This document shows positions 25,176 to 33,439 of a stretch of DNA of 64,000 bases, piece by piece. Source of the stretch: UBA9300 sp032260385. GTDB lineage: Bacteria; Bacteroidota; Bacteroidia; Bacteroidales; VadinHA17. Position numbers and translations under genes: made by a program. Position 1 is the stretch's first letter; each line of letters opens with the position of its first letter. The notes under the pieces were generated by a model. It did no database searches and was not told where the DNA came from. It worked only from the letters and a program-made list of their open reading frames with translations. The DNA is taken from NCBI GenBank assembly GCA_032260385.1, contig JAVVEL010000007.1, forward strand, positions 1 through 64,000, in the 5' to 3' direction.

Positions 25176-26147
25176 TCATATGTGTTTGCCGTCAAGGCGG
25201 GTAAGGGCATAGATGCCTGCGCCCATCAATGAGGCATGAAAACCCAGTTTTGCCTTTACTATCTTCACATTCCTGCGGCAGTATTCCAGGGTATTTGAAG
25301 CAGCGCTTTCTGTTATCATCTCAAAATATTCATCCCTGGCCATTGCCATGCCCCCGCCCAGTATGATTATATCAGGCGAAAATATACTTATCAGGTTGGC
25401 AAGTCCGGCTCCGACATAATTTGCATTATCTCTTACTGCCATTTTTGCGTGGTGATCGCCTTCGTAGCTCAATTCAAATATATCCCTGGCCCGCAGTTTA
25501 TCTGTCATATTTTCGTTGCCATCGTTCATCTGCCCACTCATTGCGAGGTAGTTTCTGACCAGCGCCACCGATGAAGCAAAATACTCAAATGAACCCCTGA
25601 TGCCCTTATCGCTGTAATTACCATACATATCCAGGCTCATCTGGCCTATCTCCCCTCCTGCATTATCAGCTCCCCGGTAAAGCTTACCGTCAATAATAAT
25701 TGCACCGCCAATTCCACTCCTCAATGCCACGAAAATAATATTGCCATAGCCCTGCCCTGCCCCGTTGTAATGCTCGGCTATTGCCATCAGGTTTGCATCA
25801 TTGTCAATAAAGGCCGGCAGGCCTGTTGCTTCCTTAACCAGACTGGCAAGTGGCACATCCTTCCATCCGGCAATTCCCTGGTCAGGACCATAAATGATCC
25901 CTTCAAGATAATTCACAAAACCCTTGGCTGCTATCCCGACACACAGCGGATTAAGTGACTGATCCCCCGCTTCTGTCCTTGTCCTGGAAATGGCATCAAT
26001 AATCATTGCTATCAGGCTTTCCCTGTCAGGCACAATGTTATAATTATAACTGAAGTCAGACAGTATTTTACCTCCGTACCTGACCAGAGAAGTACGGATC
26101 ATTGTCCGGCCGATATCTACACCAATTGCAGTTGCGTATTCATACAT
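25176..26147 (-). CDS. ROK-family protein, second copy, lacking the zinc motif
   Basis: The protein has 323 aa and no helix-turn-helix. The phosphate motif is GVDIGRTMIRTSLV, the catalytic region is FIDNDANLMAIAEHY, and phosphate-2 is VALRSGIGGAIIIDG. The zinc-binding cysteines are missing; the equivalent segment reads DKGIRGSFEYFASS. The catalytic Asp is retained, so it is probably an active kinase for a sugar from the GH9 reaction. It is the last gene of the minus-strand operon regulator-GH9-ROK, 26 bp after the GH9 stop codon, and is convergent with the SIS gene. Confidence 0.88.
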   Translation of the reverse strand: MYEYATAIGVDIGRTMIRTSLVRYGGKILSDFSYNYNIVPDRESLIAMIIDAISRTRTEAGDQSLNPLCVGIAAKGFVNYLEGIIYGPDQGIAGWKDVPLASLVKEATGLPAFIDNDANLMAIAEHYNGAGQGYGNIIFVALRSGIGGAIIIDGKLYRGADNAGGEIGQMSLDMYGNYSDKGIRGSFEYFASSVALVRNYLAMSGQMNDGNENMTDKLRARDIFELSYEGDHHAKMAVRDNANYVGAGLANLISIFSPDIIILGGGMAMARDEYFEMITESAASNTLEYCRRNVKIVKAKLGFHASLMGAGIYALTRLDGKHI

Positions 26148-26173
26148 ATGTGTTCCGTGTTCCGGGTTAATTT

Positions 26174-28018
26174 TTAACGCTCGGCCCTCTTTTGTCGTTT
26201 GTCGTTTGTCGTTTGTCGTTTGTCTCTATTATGCTCCAGCCAGCTCATCATAATCAGGGATCCGGCCGTTCCGTCCATGGTTGGCTCATTGGTCGAGTAA
26301 TCGCTTATATCATCGTGGTAGACAACATAATCATTCTGGAATTCCGCAAATTCATCTTCCTCCGACAGTGCTATTCCTTTTAATGAACTATAGATAGTTG
26401 CATAAACAGGTCCGTCAACGAGTCCTCCCGCTACCTCTTTGCCGGTCAGTGCCCATATACTGGTATGTACATCCACCGGGTATTCTCCGCCTTCGGGCAG
26501 ACCGGTAAACATTGAGGTAGCCCATGGATTAACCCCGAAAAGCCAGTTTACCTGGTCTGTGAGAAAATCATGATAGCTTAGATCTGAGGTCATATCCTCA
26601 TAAAATATTATCTGCGTAATAAGAGATGTAAGCAGATTATTTGAGCACCAGATAAAGGGTACTCCTACATTATAAACATTCTGCCCGGCCCTTTTCATGC
26701 AATACTCAATGCCTGTTTTATAATAATCAGATAACAATTTCTTAAAATCTTCATCCACAAGATCATAAAGGGCATAATGGCCTACATTGACAAAGGGGTA
26801 ATACCTGTAATGATCAGCTGTATCAAGAGGCATCCAAGATACGTCAGCAGCTTTAAGGGCATAGTCCTTTGCCAGTTTCAGATATTTCTCATCCCCTGTT
26901 GCACGGTAAAGCTCCGCTGCTCCCCATTCCATATCATCAGCCCAGGTATCTTCATTATACCTGTACGGTGCTCCGTATGAGTTCCCCTGCTGGAAGCCTT
27001 CATTTTGCAGTCCGAGCCTAAAAACTGATTGCGCCCTTTCCAGACACTTACCGGCAAAAGCCTTCTTCTCAGGATCATCTTTCCATATAATATATGCCAT
27101 GGCCAGGGCTGCAGCACATCGTCCTGCCAGGTTAGAAACACCCGTTGCCGTGCTCTTAGCTTCCTGCAGTCCCTGTGGCTCACCATTTGCAAAGTACACA
27201 AGCCTGTAACTGTTCTCGCCCCAGCCATAATCAGATCTGTCGTTATCCGGCATTTTCCAGCCTATATGGTCCCTGTCGTCAGCTACCTGGTGAAAGAGGA
27301 GGCCGGGAGCGGGATGCATCTTGAGTATCCATTGCAGACCCCATGCTGCCTCATCAAGGATATCAGGGGTTCCATTTGGACCTGGCCGGCCCAGTGAGTC
27401 AACCTTATCATTAAATTGTCCCCGGAATATCTCGTATGCCTTAAGCATATGCGCCGTGGCATAACTGCCTGTGATAAGGTATTTCAGCTGATCACCGGCA
27501 TCGTGCCACCCTCCGCTTACATCAACAAAGGTGGAATCGGCCATGGGCCCGTACATTGTTTTACCATCGAGGAGATGACATTCCACATCCAGGAAAGGAT
27601 TATAGCCGCACCGCTGCTGGCGCATGAAGCCGAGTAAATGATCAGAATAAGCCGAATATACATCTCCTGAAACAGGAAATACTACAGAACGGCTGCCTGA
27701 ATCAGAAGTTTTTATCGTATATATACCGGGAATATCCAGTTCTGAGAAATCAAGCCGGTAATAATATTGAAAAGTCCCCCACCCTTCAGGATCAATGGCC
27801 ACAGCTTCCATGTTTTCAATACACACTTCTCCATTAACCGACTCAATAACAAAATTTTCTTTTATTTCAGCATTTGAAATTATAATTGCACTTTTCTTTT
27901 CAGCAGGATGATAACCTGCCTGGTTAACCCGTATGTATACCTTATCGGAATCCTGGTTACAGCTATTCAGAGCCATTATAAAGGCAAGGCCAGCGATGAG
28001 CAGAAAATATTTTTTCAT
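26174..28018 (-). CDS. GH9 family glycoside hydrolase lipoprotein
   Basis: The protein has 614 aa. A lipobox ALNSC (Cys 20) places it on the outer membrane or periplasmic face. An N-terminal Ig-like cellulase domain starts VYIRVNQAGYHPAEKKS, and the GH9 (alpha/alpha)6 barrel carries GGWHDAGDQLKYL with D173 and D176 and the acid E578 in STNEPTMDG. GH9 contains endoglucanases and also exo-beta-glucosaminidases; with nagA, ROK kinases and a SIS protein beside it, a chito-oligosaccharide or glucosamine substrate is plausible. The last 17 residues (RDKRQTTNDKRQKRAER) are encoded by a heptanucleotide repeat, an apparent overwriting of the native C-terminus. Confidence 0.88.
   Translation of the reverse strand: MKKYFLLIAGLAFIMALNSCNQDSDKVYIRVNQAGYHPAEKKSAIIISNAEIKENFVIESVNGEVCIENMEAVAIDPEGWGTFQYYYRLDFSELDIPGIYTIKTSDSGSRSVVFPVSGDVYSAYSDHLLGFMRQQRCGYNPFLDVECHLLDGKTMYGPMADSTFVDVSGGWHDAGDQLKYLITGSYATAHMLKAYEIFRGQFNDKVDSLGRPGPNGTPDILDEAAWGLQWILKMHPAPGLLFHQVADDRDHIGWKMPDNDRSDYGWGENSYRLVYFANGEPQGLQEAKSTATGVSNLAGRCAAALAMAYIIWKDDPEKKAFAGKCLERAQSVFRLGLQNEGFQQGNSYGAPYRYNEDTWADDMEWGAAELYRATGDEKYLKLAKDYALKAADVSWMPLDTADHYRYYPFVNVGHYALYDLVDEDFKKLLSDYYKTGIEYCMKRAGQNVYNVGVPFIWCSNNLLTSLITQIIFYEDMTSDLSYHDFLTDQVNWLFGVNPWATSMFTGLPEGGEYPVDVHTSIWALTGKEVAGGLVDGPVYATIYSSLKGIALSEEDEFAEFQNDYVVYHDDISDYSTNEPTMDGTAGSLIMMSWLEHNRDKRQTTNDKRQKRAER
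26191..26225. repeat. Heptanucleotide tandem repeat inside the GH9 3' end
   Basis: Four perfect TTTGTCG units and a fifth with one mismatch (TTTGTCT). On the coding strand the unit reads CGACAAA, one base different from the CGACTAA units at 10845. Since 7 is not a multiple of 3, successive units are read in different frames. Confidence 0.93.
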
Positions 28019-28024
28019 AGCATA

Positions 28025-28474
28025 TCATTTCTTTTTGTCATCCAGGATATTCTGTATTGCTTCCTCGAAGAGGTTTGCCCCTTCGACCCACTTCAGTATT
28101 TTTTCGCTAACCTCCGGGTTGTCAGATGAACGCATTGATACGGTTTTGTAGCATAATTCCTTGAGTTCCTTGAGGTTATATAAAAGTTGTGTAAAATATA
28201 CACGGAAAAAGCCATCGGTTATATAAAAATATTTCTTTCTCTCCGAAGCATATGTTTTGTAATCAATCATTTTTATTGACAGAAGGTAATTCAGGGAAGT
28301 ACTTATTGAACTTTTACTGGCCCTGAAGAAATCGACCAGCTCTGAGAAAGTAGCTTCAGATTTATCGGATCTGGCAAAATAAGCCATTATCCGTCCCTGC
28401 ATTGGCGTAAGGCCAAATTTCTCAAAAACCCTGCCTGTTTCTTCTATATGCTCTCTCAATCCCTTATGATTCAT
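28025..28474 (-). CDS. GbsR/MarR-like winged-helix transcriptional regulator
   Basis: The protein has 149 aa. It reads FEKFGLTPMQGRIMAYFAR, then the recognition region FSELVDFFRASKSSISTSLNYLL and the wing YKTYASERKKYFYITDGFF, matching GbsR-type MarR relatives. A helical C-terminus probably dimerises. It is the first gene of a minus-strand operon with GH9 (6 bp downstream) and a ROK kinase, and it diverges from the symporter operon. The dyad at 28524-28545 lies between the two promoters, so it may control both and itself (inference). The effector is unknown. Confidence 0.85.
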   Translation of the reverse strand: MNHKGLREHIEETGRVFEKFGLTPMQGRIMAYFARSDKSEATFSELVDFFRASKSSISTSLNYLLSIKMIDYKTYASERKKYFYITDGFFRVYFTQLLYNLKELKELCYKTVSMRSSDNPEVSEKILKWVEGANLFEEAIQNILDDKKK

Positions 28475-28502
28475 ATTTTATTTATTTATCCTGTCCGCTA
28501 AA

Positions 28503-28510
28503 CAAAAATA
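28503..28510 (-). promoter_or_regulatory. -7 promoter element of the regulator-GH9-ROK operon
   Basis: The minus strand reads TATTTTTG, a perfect TAnnTTTG match, 28 bp before the regulator start codon. The dyad at 28524-28545 covers its -33 region, which suits repression. Confidence 0.5.
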
Positions 28511-28523
28511 GAAATATTTTATT

Positions 28524-28545
28524 AAGTTCATTAAATTTTGAACTA
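28524..28545. promoter_or_regulatory. Operator-like dyad of the MarR/GbsR-like regulator
   Basis: The sequence holds the perfect inverted repeat AGTTCA-N8-TGAACT (28525-28530 and 28539-28544). It sits between divergent promoters. The same geometry recurs at 20900-20921 upstream of susC. Confidence 0.5.
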
Positions 28546-28592
28546 AAAAAACATATTATTTATTTTTACTGGTACAAGTAAAAAAAAAGTTT

Positions 28593-28600
28593 TAGTTTTG
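28593..28600 (+). promoter_or_regulatory. -7 promoter element of the symporter operon
   Basis: TAGTTTTG is a perfect TAnnTTTG match, 43 bp before the GTG start at 28644. No good -33 TTG was found. Confidence 0.45.
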
Positions 28601-28643
28601 GTTCTTTGAGAAAAAAATAATGTACAACTAATACCATAAAAAA

Positions 28644-30455
28644 GTGTTACAGACTATCGATTGGCTCATAGTGGGCATCTTTTTCGTTATTGTGATCGGT
28701 ATAGGATGGGTAGCCTCCAAAACGGCCGGGAAAGACACCACGGAATTTTTTCTCGGTGGAAGGGGAATGCCCTGGTGGCTACTGGGCATATCGATGGTAG
28801 CCTGTACCTTTTCTGCTGACACACCAAACCTTGTAACAGGTATGGTTCGTGAAGACGGGGTTGCAAAAAACTGGGCATGGTGGGCTTTTCTAATAACAGG
28901 AATGGTTACTGTGTTCATATATGCCAAGTTATGGAGGCGGTCAAATGTGATGACCGACCTTGAATATTACGAATTAAGGTACAGTGGCAAGGCCGCTTCC
29001 TTCCTGAGAGGTTTCAGGGCACTTTACCTCGGAGTATTTTTTAATACCCTGATTATGGGAACCGTTACACTGGCAGCTATAAAAATTGGCGGCGTTATGC
29101 TTGGCATTAAACCATGGGTGGCTGTCGTAGGTGGCTCGGCTGTTGTTATGATATATGCCTCTCTCGGGGGATTAAAGGGGGTTATCTGGGCCGATTTTTT
29201 CCAGTACAGCATAGCCATGTTCGGAGCAGTTCTTGCTGCAATAGTGGCCGTTAAGCAACCTGAAGTAAACGGACTGGAGAACTTACTATCAAATCCTGCC
29301 CTCCAGGAAAAGATAAGGGTTCTACCCGATTTTCATAATCCCTCGGTATGGGTGGTGCTCCTGCTTATCCCTGTGGCGGTTCAATGGTGGGCTGTATGGT
29401 ATCCCGGAGCTGAACCGGGCGGAGGAGGATATATAGCACAGAGGATGTTATCGGCAAAAAATGAAAAAAATGCCATTGGGGCCACCCTTCTTTTTAATTT
29501 TGCACACTATGCTCTCAGACCATGGCCATGGATAATAGTTGCCCTGGCTTCTGTTATTATATACCCTGACCTGGAATCGATTCGCGCACAGTTCCCGGAT
29601 ATTTCCGAGACTTACCTTAAAGATGATATTGCCTACCCGGTAATGCTTTCCAAGCTGAATCCGGGTTGGCTGGGGCTGGTAACAGCATCAATTATTGCTG
29701 CATACATGTCAACTATAGGCACTCACCTTAACTGGGGTTCGTCCTATGTCGTAAATGATTTCTACAGGCGCTTTGTTAAGCCAGGAGCACCTGAAAAAGA
29801 ACTGGTAAAAGTTGGAAGGATAACAACTGTTTCATTAATGGTAATAGCCGGACTGATGGCCCTTTTCTTCCTTAATAATGCAACACAGGCCTTTGATGTA
29901 CTGCTCCTTTCCGGGGCCGGAACGGGAGCAATTTACCTTATCAGATGGTTCTGGTGGAGAATTAATGCATGGACCGAGATCGCTGCCATGATAGCCGCCA
30001 CAGTCTCTGCAATCGTACTGGTCTTCTTTATCCCCGACAGCGCAATACAATTCTGGGTTCTGGATGGATTTACGTCCAAACTGCTGATCGCAGTATTCAT
30101 AACCACTGTAGTCTGGATAGCCACAACATTCCTTACTGCGCCCGAAACAAAAGAAACGTTAAGGACTTTCTACCGCAAAACCAGGCCGGGCGGACCAGGT
30201 TGGAAAAAAGTGGTTGAAGAGGCCAGGGCTGATGGAGAACTTATCATCGACAACAGGGATGACGGGCGCAAATGGGAAATGCCTCTGCAGATACTATGTG
30301 TTTTTATTGGTGCGATCGCAATTTACAGTGCACTGTTTTCGATCGGAAGCTTCGTTTACCTTAAACCCTGGCTTGGGACTATGTTTGCCATTATGGCTGT
30401 TGCAGGAACGATATTCCTCTTCAAAGCCTTTGACAAACTGAATGCTGATAAATAA
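28644..30455 (+). CDS. Sodium:solute symporter (SSS family)
   Basis: The protein has 603 aa and about 13-14 membrane helices. The start is a GTG; an in-frame ATG at 28620 is cut off by a stop three codons later, so GTG is the only sensible choice. SSS features are TEFFLGGRGMPWWLLGISM, a helix-broken TM1, and SWGSSYVVNDFY-like residues (LNWGSSYVVNDFYRRFV) near 370. It takes up a solute with sodium. It is followed 14 bp later by a NahK-like kinase and then a GH123-like hydrolase, so an N-acetylhexosamine is the likely cargo (inference). Confidence 0.92.
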   Translation: MLQTIDWLIVGIFFVIVIGIGWVASKTAGKDTTEFFLGGRGMPWWLLGISMVACTFSADTPNLVTGMVREDGVAKNWAWWAFLITGMVTVFIYAKLWRRSNVMTDLEYYELRYSGKAASFLRGFRALYLGVFFNTLIMGTVTLAAIKIGGVMLGIKPWVAVVGGSAVVMIYASLGGLKGVIWADFFQYSIAMFGAVLAAIVAVKQPEVNGLENLLSNPALQEKIRVLPDFHNPSVWVVLLLIPVAVQWWAVWYPGAEPGGGGYIAQRMLSAKNEKNAIGATLLFNFAHYALRPWPWIIVALASVIIYPDLESIRAQFPDISETYLKDDIAYPVMLSKLNPGWLGLVTASIIAAYMSTIGTHLNWGSSYVVNDFYRRFVKPGAPEKELVKVGRITTVSLMVIAGLMALFFLNNATQAFDVLLLSGAGTGAIYLIRWFWWRINAWTEIAAMIAATVSAIVLVFFIPDSAIQFWVLDGFTSKLLIAVFITTVVWIATTFLTAPETKETLRTFYRKTRPGGPGWKKVVEEARADGELIIDNRDDGRKWEMPLQILCVFIGAIAIYSALFSIGSFVYLKPWLGTMFAIMAVAGTIFLFKAFDKLNADK

Positions 30456-30469
30456 AAGACTGTTTTATC

Positions 30470-31570
30470 ATGTCATCCGCCGGTGAACTTGAAAATATTT
30501 TTAAACAGTTCAGGGCTGAAGGCACCTTCATTGAAGGTAAAGTCTTTGGCACCGGTCATATTCATGACACGTATAAGATTGAAACTGGAAAAGCTTACAG
30601 GGATTACCTGCTTCAGAAACTGAATTCAAAGGTATTCACAGATATCCCGGGACTACAGGAAAATATTTTCAGGGTCAGCAATCATATCAGACAGAAGCTT
30701 GCCGGGTGGGGAGAAAATGATGTCGACAGGAAATGCCTCACAGTTATAAAAAGCCATGATGACAGAACCTGGTTCCGGGATCAAAAAGGTGATTACTGGA
30801 GGATGTTCATTTTTATTCCCGATCATCATTCATTTGACGAGGTAAAAAATCCCATGCAGGCTTATGAAGGAGGCAGGGCAATAGGATGTTTCCAGTCACT
30901 CCTGTCTGACCTCCCCGGTCCGAGACTGAATGAAACCATTCCATATTTTCATGATGTGGAAAGAAGGCTGGAAACCTTTCATAAAGCTCTGAAGGAGGAT
31001 GCAGTCTCAAGGGCCGGAAGAGTAAAAGATGAAATCAGCTTTGTACTCGCCAGGCAGGAAGAAATGAAGATCATACCCAGGCTGGGAAAGCAGGGTAAAA
31101 TTCCCCTGAGGATAACACATAACGATACCAAATTCAATAATATTCTCTTTGACAAAGACGGCAGAGCCCTGTGCCTGATAGACCTTGACACAGTAATGCC
31201 TGGCTACGTGCATTATGATTTCGGCGACTCCATCCGGACAGCCGCCAATACCGCAGCCGAAGATGAGGAAGACCTTTCAAAAGTCCATGCAGACCTTGAT
31301 ACATATGAGGCCTTTACCAGGGGTTACCTTCACCAGATCAGTAATATTCTTAATCCCACAGAAATAGAATACCTGGCCTTTGCCCCCTCTCTTATGACCT
31401 TTATCATGGGCCTCAGGTTCCTTACCGATTATATAATGGGTGACGTCTATTATAAGATCCACAAACCGGATCATAATATATTAAGATCACGCGCCCAGTT
31501 CAGGCTGATCGAGGACTTTGAAATGAAACTTGACAGGATGAAATCCATTATTTCAGATATTATTAAGTAA
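30470..31570 (+). CDS. NahK-like N-acetylhexosamine 1-kinase (APH fold)
   Basis: The protein has 366 aa and shares the aminoglycoside phosphotransferase fold. It matches N-acetylhexosamine 1-kinase of bifidobacteria: GTGHIHDTYKIE near 25-36, then the catalytic loop LRITHNDTKFNNILFDKDG and LCLIDLDTVMPGYVHYDFGD, which contains the metal-binding Asp. NahK makes GlcNAc-1-P or GalNAc-1-P, the entry to UDP-sugar formation, as opposed to the 6-phosphates handled by NagA. It lies between the sodium symporter (14 bp) and the DUF4091 lipoprotein (29 bp), which supports a role in a salvage route for GlcNAc/GalNAc. Confidence 0.85.
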   Translation: MSSAGELENIFKQFRAEGTFIEGKVFGTGHIHDTYKIETGKAYRDYLLQKLNSKVFTDIPGLQENIFRVSNHIRQKLAGWGENDVDRKCLTVIKSHDDRTWFRDQKGDYWRMFIFIPDHHSFDEVKNPMQAYEGGRAIGCFQSLLSDLPGPRLNETIPYFHDVERRLETFHKALKEDAVSRAGRVKDEISFVLARQEEMKIIPRLGKQGKIPLRITHNDTKFNNILFDKDGRALCLIDLDTVMPGYVHYDFGDSIRTAANTAAEDEEDLSKVHADLDTYEAFTRGYLHQISNILNPTEIEYLAFAPSLMTFIMGLRFLTDYIMGDVYYKIHKPDHNILRSRAQFRLIEDFEMKLDRMKSIISDIIK

Positions 31571-31599
31571 TTTAATGGTATCAAGCAAAATCTTTACCT

Positions 31600-33363
31600 A
31601 TGAGACTAATATCATTACTATTTCCGGTCATAATAATTATTTCCTTTGCATGCCGCGAAGGACATGCTCCTGAAAAAACTCTCACAGAGCCTGATGATCC
31701 TGAAGGTCTTAAAATAGTAAACTGGACTGATGTAGGTAAGGATCTTAATTCCGGTTTTGGATCTACTGACATAAGATACAGCAGGAGTAAGCCTCCGGGT
31801 GAAGGGCTAAATTCTGAATTATCCCTTACCGGGTGGAAGGGCGAAAAAGTACAAGGACAGTTACTTTTCTGGTCTGCTTCCGACCAGGGAGATGTTATTG
31901 TAAGTGCTGAGAAAAGCAAAGATGGTGTCTTTGTACCCGACAGTAATATTATTATCAGGATGGTAAAATATGTTCTTGCTGATGAATTCCTGACGGGATG
32001 TGGTTACAGGGACAAGGACACTATTGCTTCCTTTCTTATGCCGGACATGCTTGATAATACAAATACCTTTAATCTCCCCGGTATGCAGACAAGGCCTGTC
32101 TGGATCAGCATACTCATACCGGCCGAAACAGGGTCCGGCAATTATAAGTTCAGGGTGCGGGGTGCATCATCGTTTGATACCGTGTATCACACCATTAATC
32201 TCGAAGTCCAGGAAAAATTGCTGTCCCCGCCCTCTGAATGGTCATTTCACCTTGATCTCTGGCAAAATCCTTTCGCCGTGGCACGATATCATAAGGTGGA
32301 GTTATGGTCGCAGGAACATATGGACCTGCTCAGGCCCTTACTCACCATGCTTGCCGGAGCGGGGCAGAAATGCATTACCACCACCATAAGCGGCCGGCCC
32401 TGGGGAGGACAAACATATGACCCCTTTGAATCGATGATAACATGGATAAAGAACTCCGACGGCTTCTGGGATTATGATTATTCTGTTTTTGACCAGTATG
32501 TTGAACTTGCCATAAGTTGCGGTATTGATGTACAGATAAACTGCTTCTCAATGGTTCCGTGGGCTAATGAATACAGATGGTTTGACCAGGATTCAGGTAA
32601 ATATATAAGCAGCAGTGCCATCCCGGGATCAGAGGAATATTATAATATATGGAAGCCTTTCCTTGACGACTTCAAAGTTCACCTCATGGAGATGGGATGG
32701 CTCGAAAAGGCTGCCATCGCCCTGGACGAAAGAAATCATGAGGAAATGAAAAATATGATTGCCTTCCTCAAGGAAGCAGGTCCTGATTTTAAAATTGCCA
32801 CGGCAGGTTACTTTTTTGAAGACCTCAGCCCTGATATTTATGATTTCAGTTTTAATTGGTGGGATATATCAGGAGACACGAAGCAGCTCATTCAACAAAG
32901 GAAAGAACAGGGCCGGATCACCAGCTATTATGTGGCCTGCGGTGTTCCCGAACCAAATACTTTCACCTTTTCCCCCCCTGCCCAATCGGCTTATCTGGGC
33001 TGGTTCACGGCAGCAATGGGTTTTGACGGCTTCCTGAGATGGGCCTATAACAGCTGGCCTGAAAATCCGCTCAATGATTCAAGGTTTATAAGCTGGCCTT
33101 CCGGAGATACCTACCTGGTATACCCCGGGCCCAGAAGTTCCATACGCTTTGAAAAGCTTATCGAAGGGATACAGGCTCATGAGAAACTCAGGCTTCTGAG
33201 AAAGGAACTGGCTCTTAATCCTTCACTGGAAGCTGCAGAAGCTGAGCAAAGGATAGGTGATTTCCTTGATAAAATCAACACCTCTTCACATAACAGCCTG
33301 CCTGCACGCGAAATGATAGCTAATGGCAGGAAGATGCTGAATGAAATAAGCAGGATAAAGTAG
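31600..33363 (+). CDS. DUF4091 glycoside hydrolase-like lipoprotein, GH123-related
   Basis: The protein has 587 aa. The signal ends in the lipobox ISFAC. A beta-rich N-terminal part (about 30-205) is followed by a TIM-barrel-like region with YSVFDQYVELAISCGIDVQI and then DUF4091 at the C-terminus (GFDGFLRWAYNSWPENPL). An Asp-Glu pair, D376-E377 in IALDERNHEE, resembles the catalytic pair of GH123 beta-N-acetylgalactosaminidases, which use the substrate's own acetamido group. It follows the NahK-like kinase in one operon. Activity on GalNAc or GlcNAc residues is a good hypothesis, not proven. Confidence 0.82.
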   Translation: MRLISLLFPVIIIISFACREGHAPEKTLTEPDDPEGLKIVNWTDVGKDLNSGFGSTDIRYSRSKPPGEGLNSELSLTGWKGEKVQGQLLFWSASDQGDVIVSAEKSKDGVFVPDSNIIIRMVKYVLADEFLTGCGYRDKDTIASFLMPDMLDNTNTFNLPGMQTRPVWISILIPAETGSGNYKFRVRGASSFDTVYHTINLEVQEKLLSPPSEWSFHLDLWQNPFAVARYHKVELWSQEHMDLLRPLLTMLAGAGQKCITTTISGRPWGGQTYDPFESMITWIKNSDGFWDYDYSVFDQYVELAISCGIDVQINCFSMVPWANEYRWFDQDSGKYISSSAIPGSEEYYNIWKPFLDDFKVHLMEMGWLEKAAIALDERNHEEMKNMIAFLKEAGPDFKIATAGYFFEDLSPDIYDFSFNWWDISGDTKQLIQQRKEQGRITSYYVACGVPEPNTFTFSPPAQSAYLGWFTAAMGFDGFLRWAYNSWPENPLNDSRFISWPSGDTYLVYPGPRSSIRFEKLIEGIQAHEKLRLLRKELALNPSLEAAEAEQRIGDFLDKINTSSHNSLPAREMIANGRKMLNEISRIK

Positions 33364-33439
33364 CCTCAGCCTTATAATGTCCGTCGAAGCAGGTCACGGA
33401 TCTGGAGTTCCGCGCCAGCGGACTCAGCCTCAGCCTTAT
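33363..33439. repeat. 13-bp direct repeat flanking an inserted segment
   Basis: GCCTCAGCCTTAT occurs at 33363-33375 and again at 33427-33439, 51 bp apart. The segment between them holds the second copy of the 27-bp palindromic element. The layout looks like a small insertion with target duplication, but a local duplication could also produce it. Confidence 0.6.
33393..33419. repeat. 27-bp palindromic element, copy 2
   Basis: It shares length and core (GTC-2 bp-GGATCTGGAGTTCC-3 bp-CCAGC) with copy 1 at 15798-15824. The outer bases differ in a way that mostly keeps pairing. It continues into CCGCGCCAGCGG (33410-33421), whose complement occurs again at 52306-52317. Confidence 0.6.
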
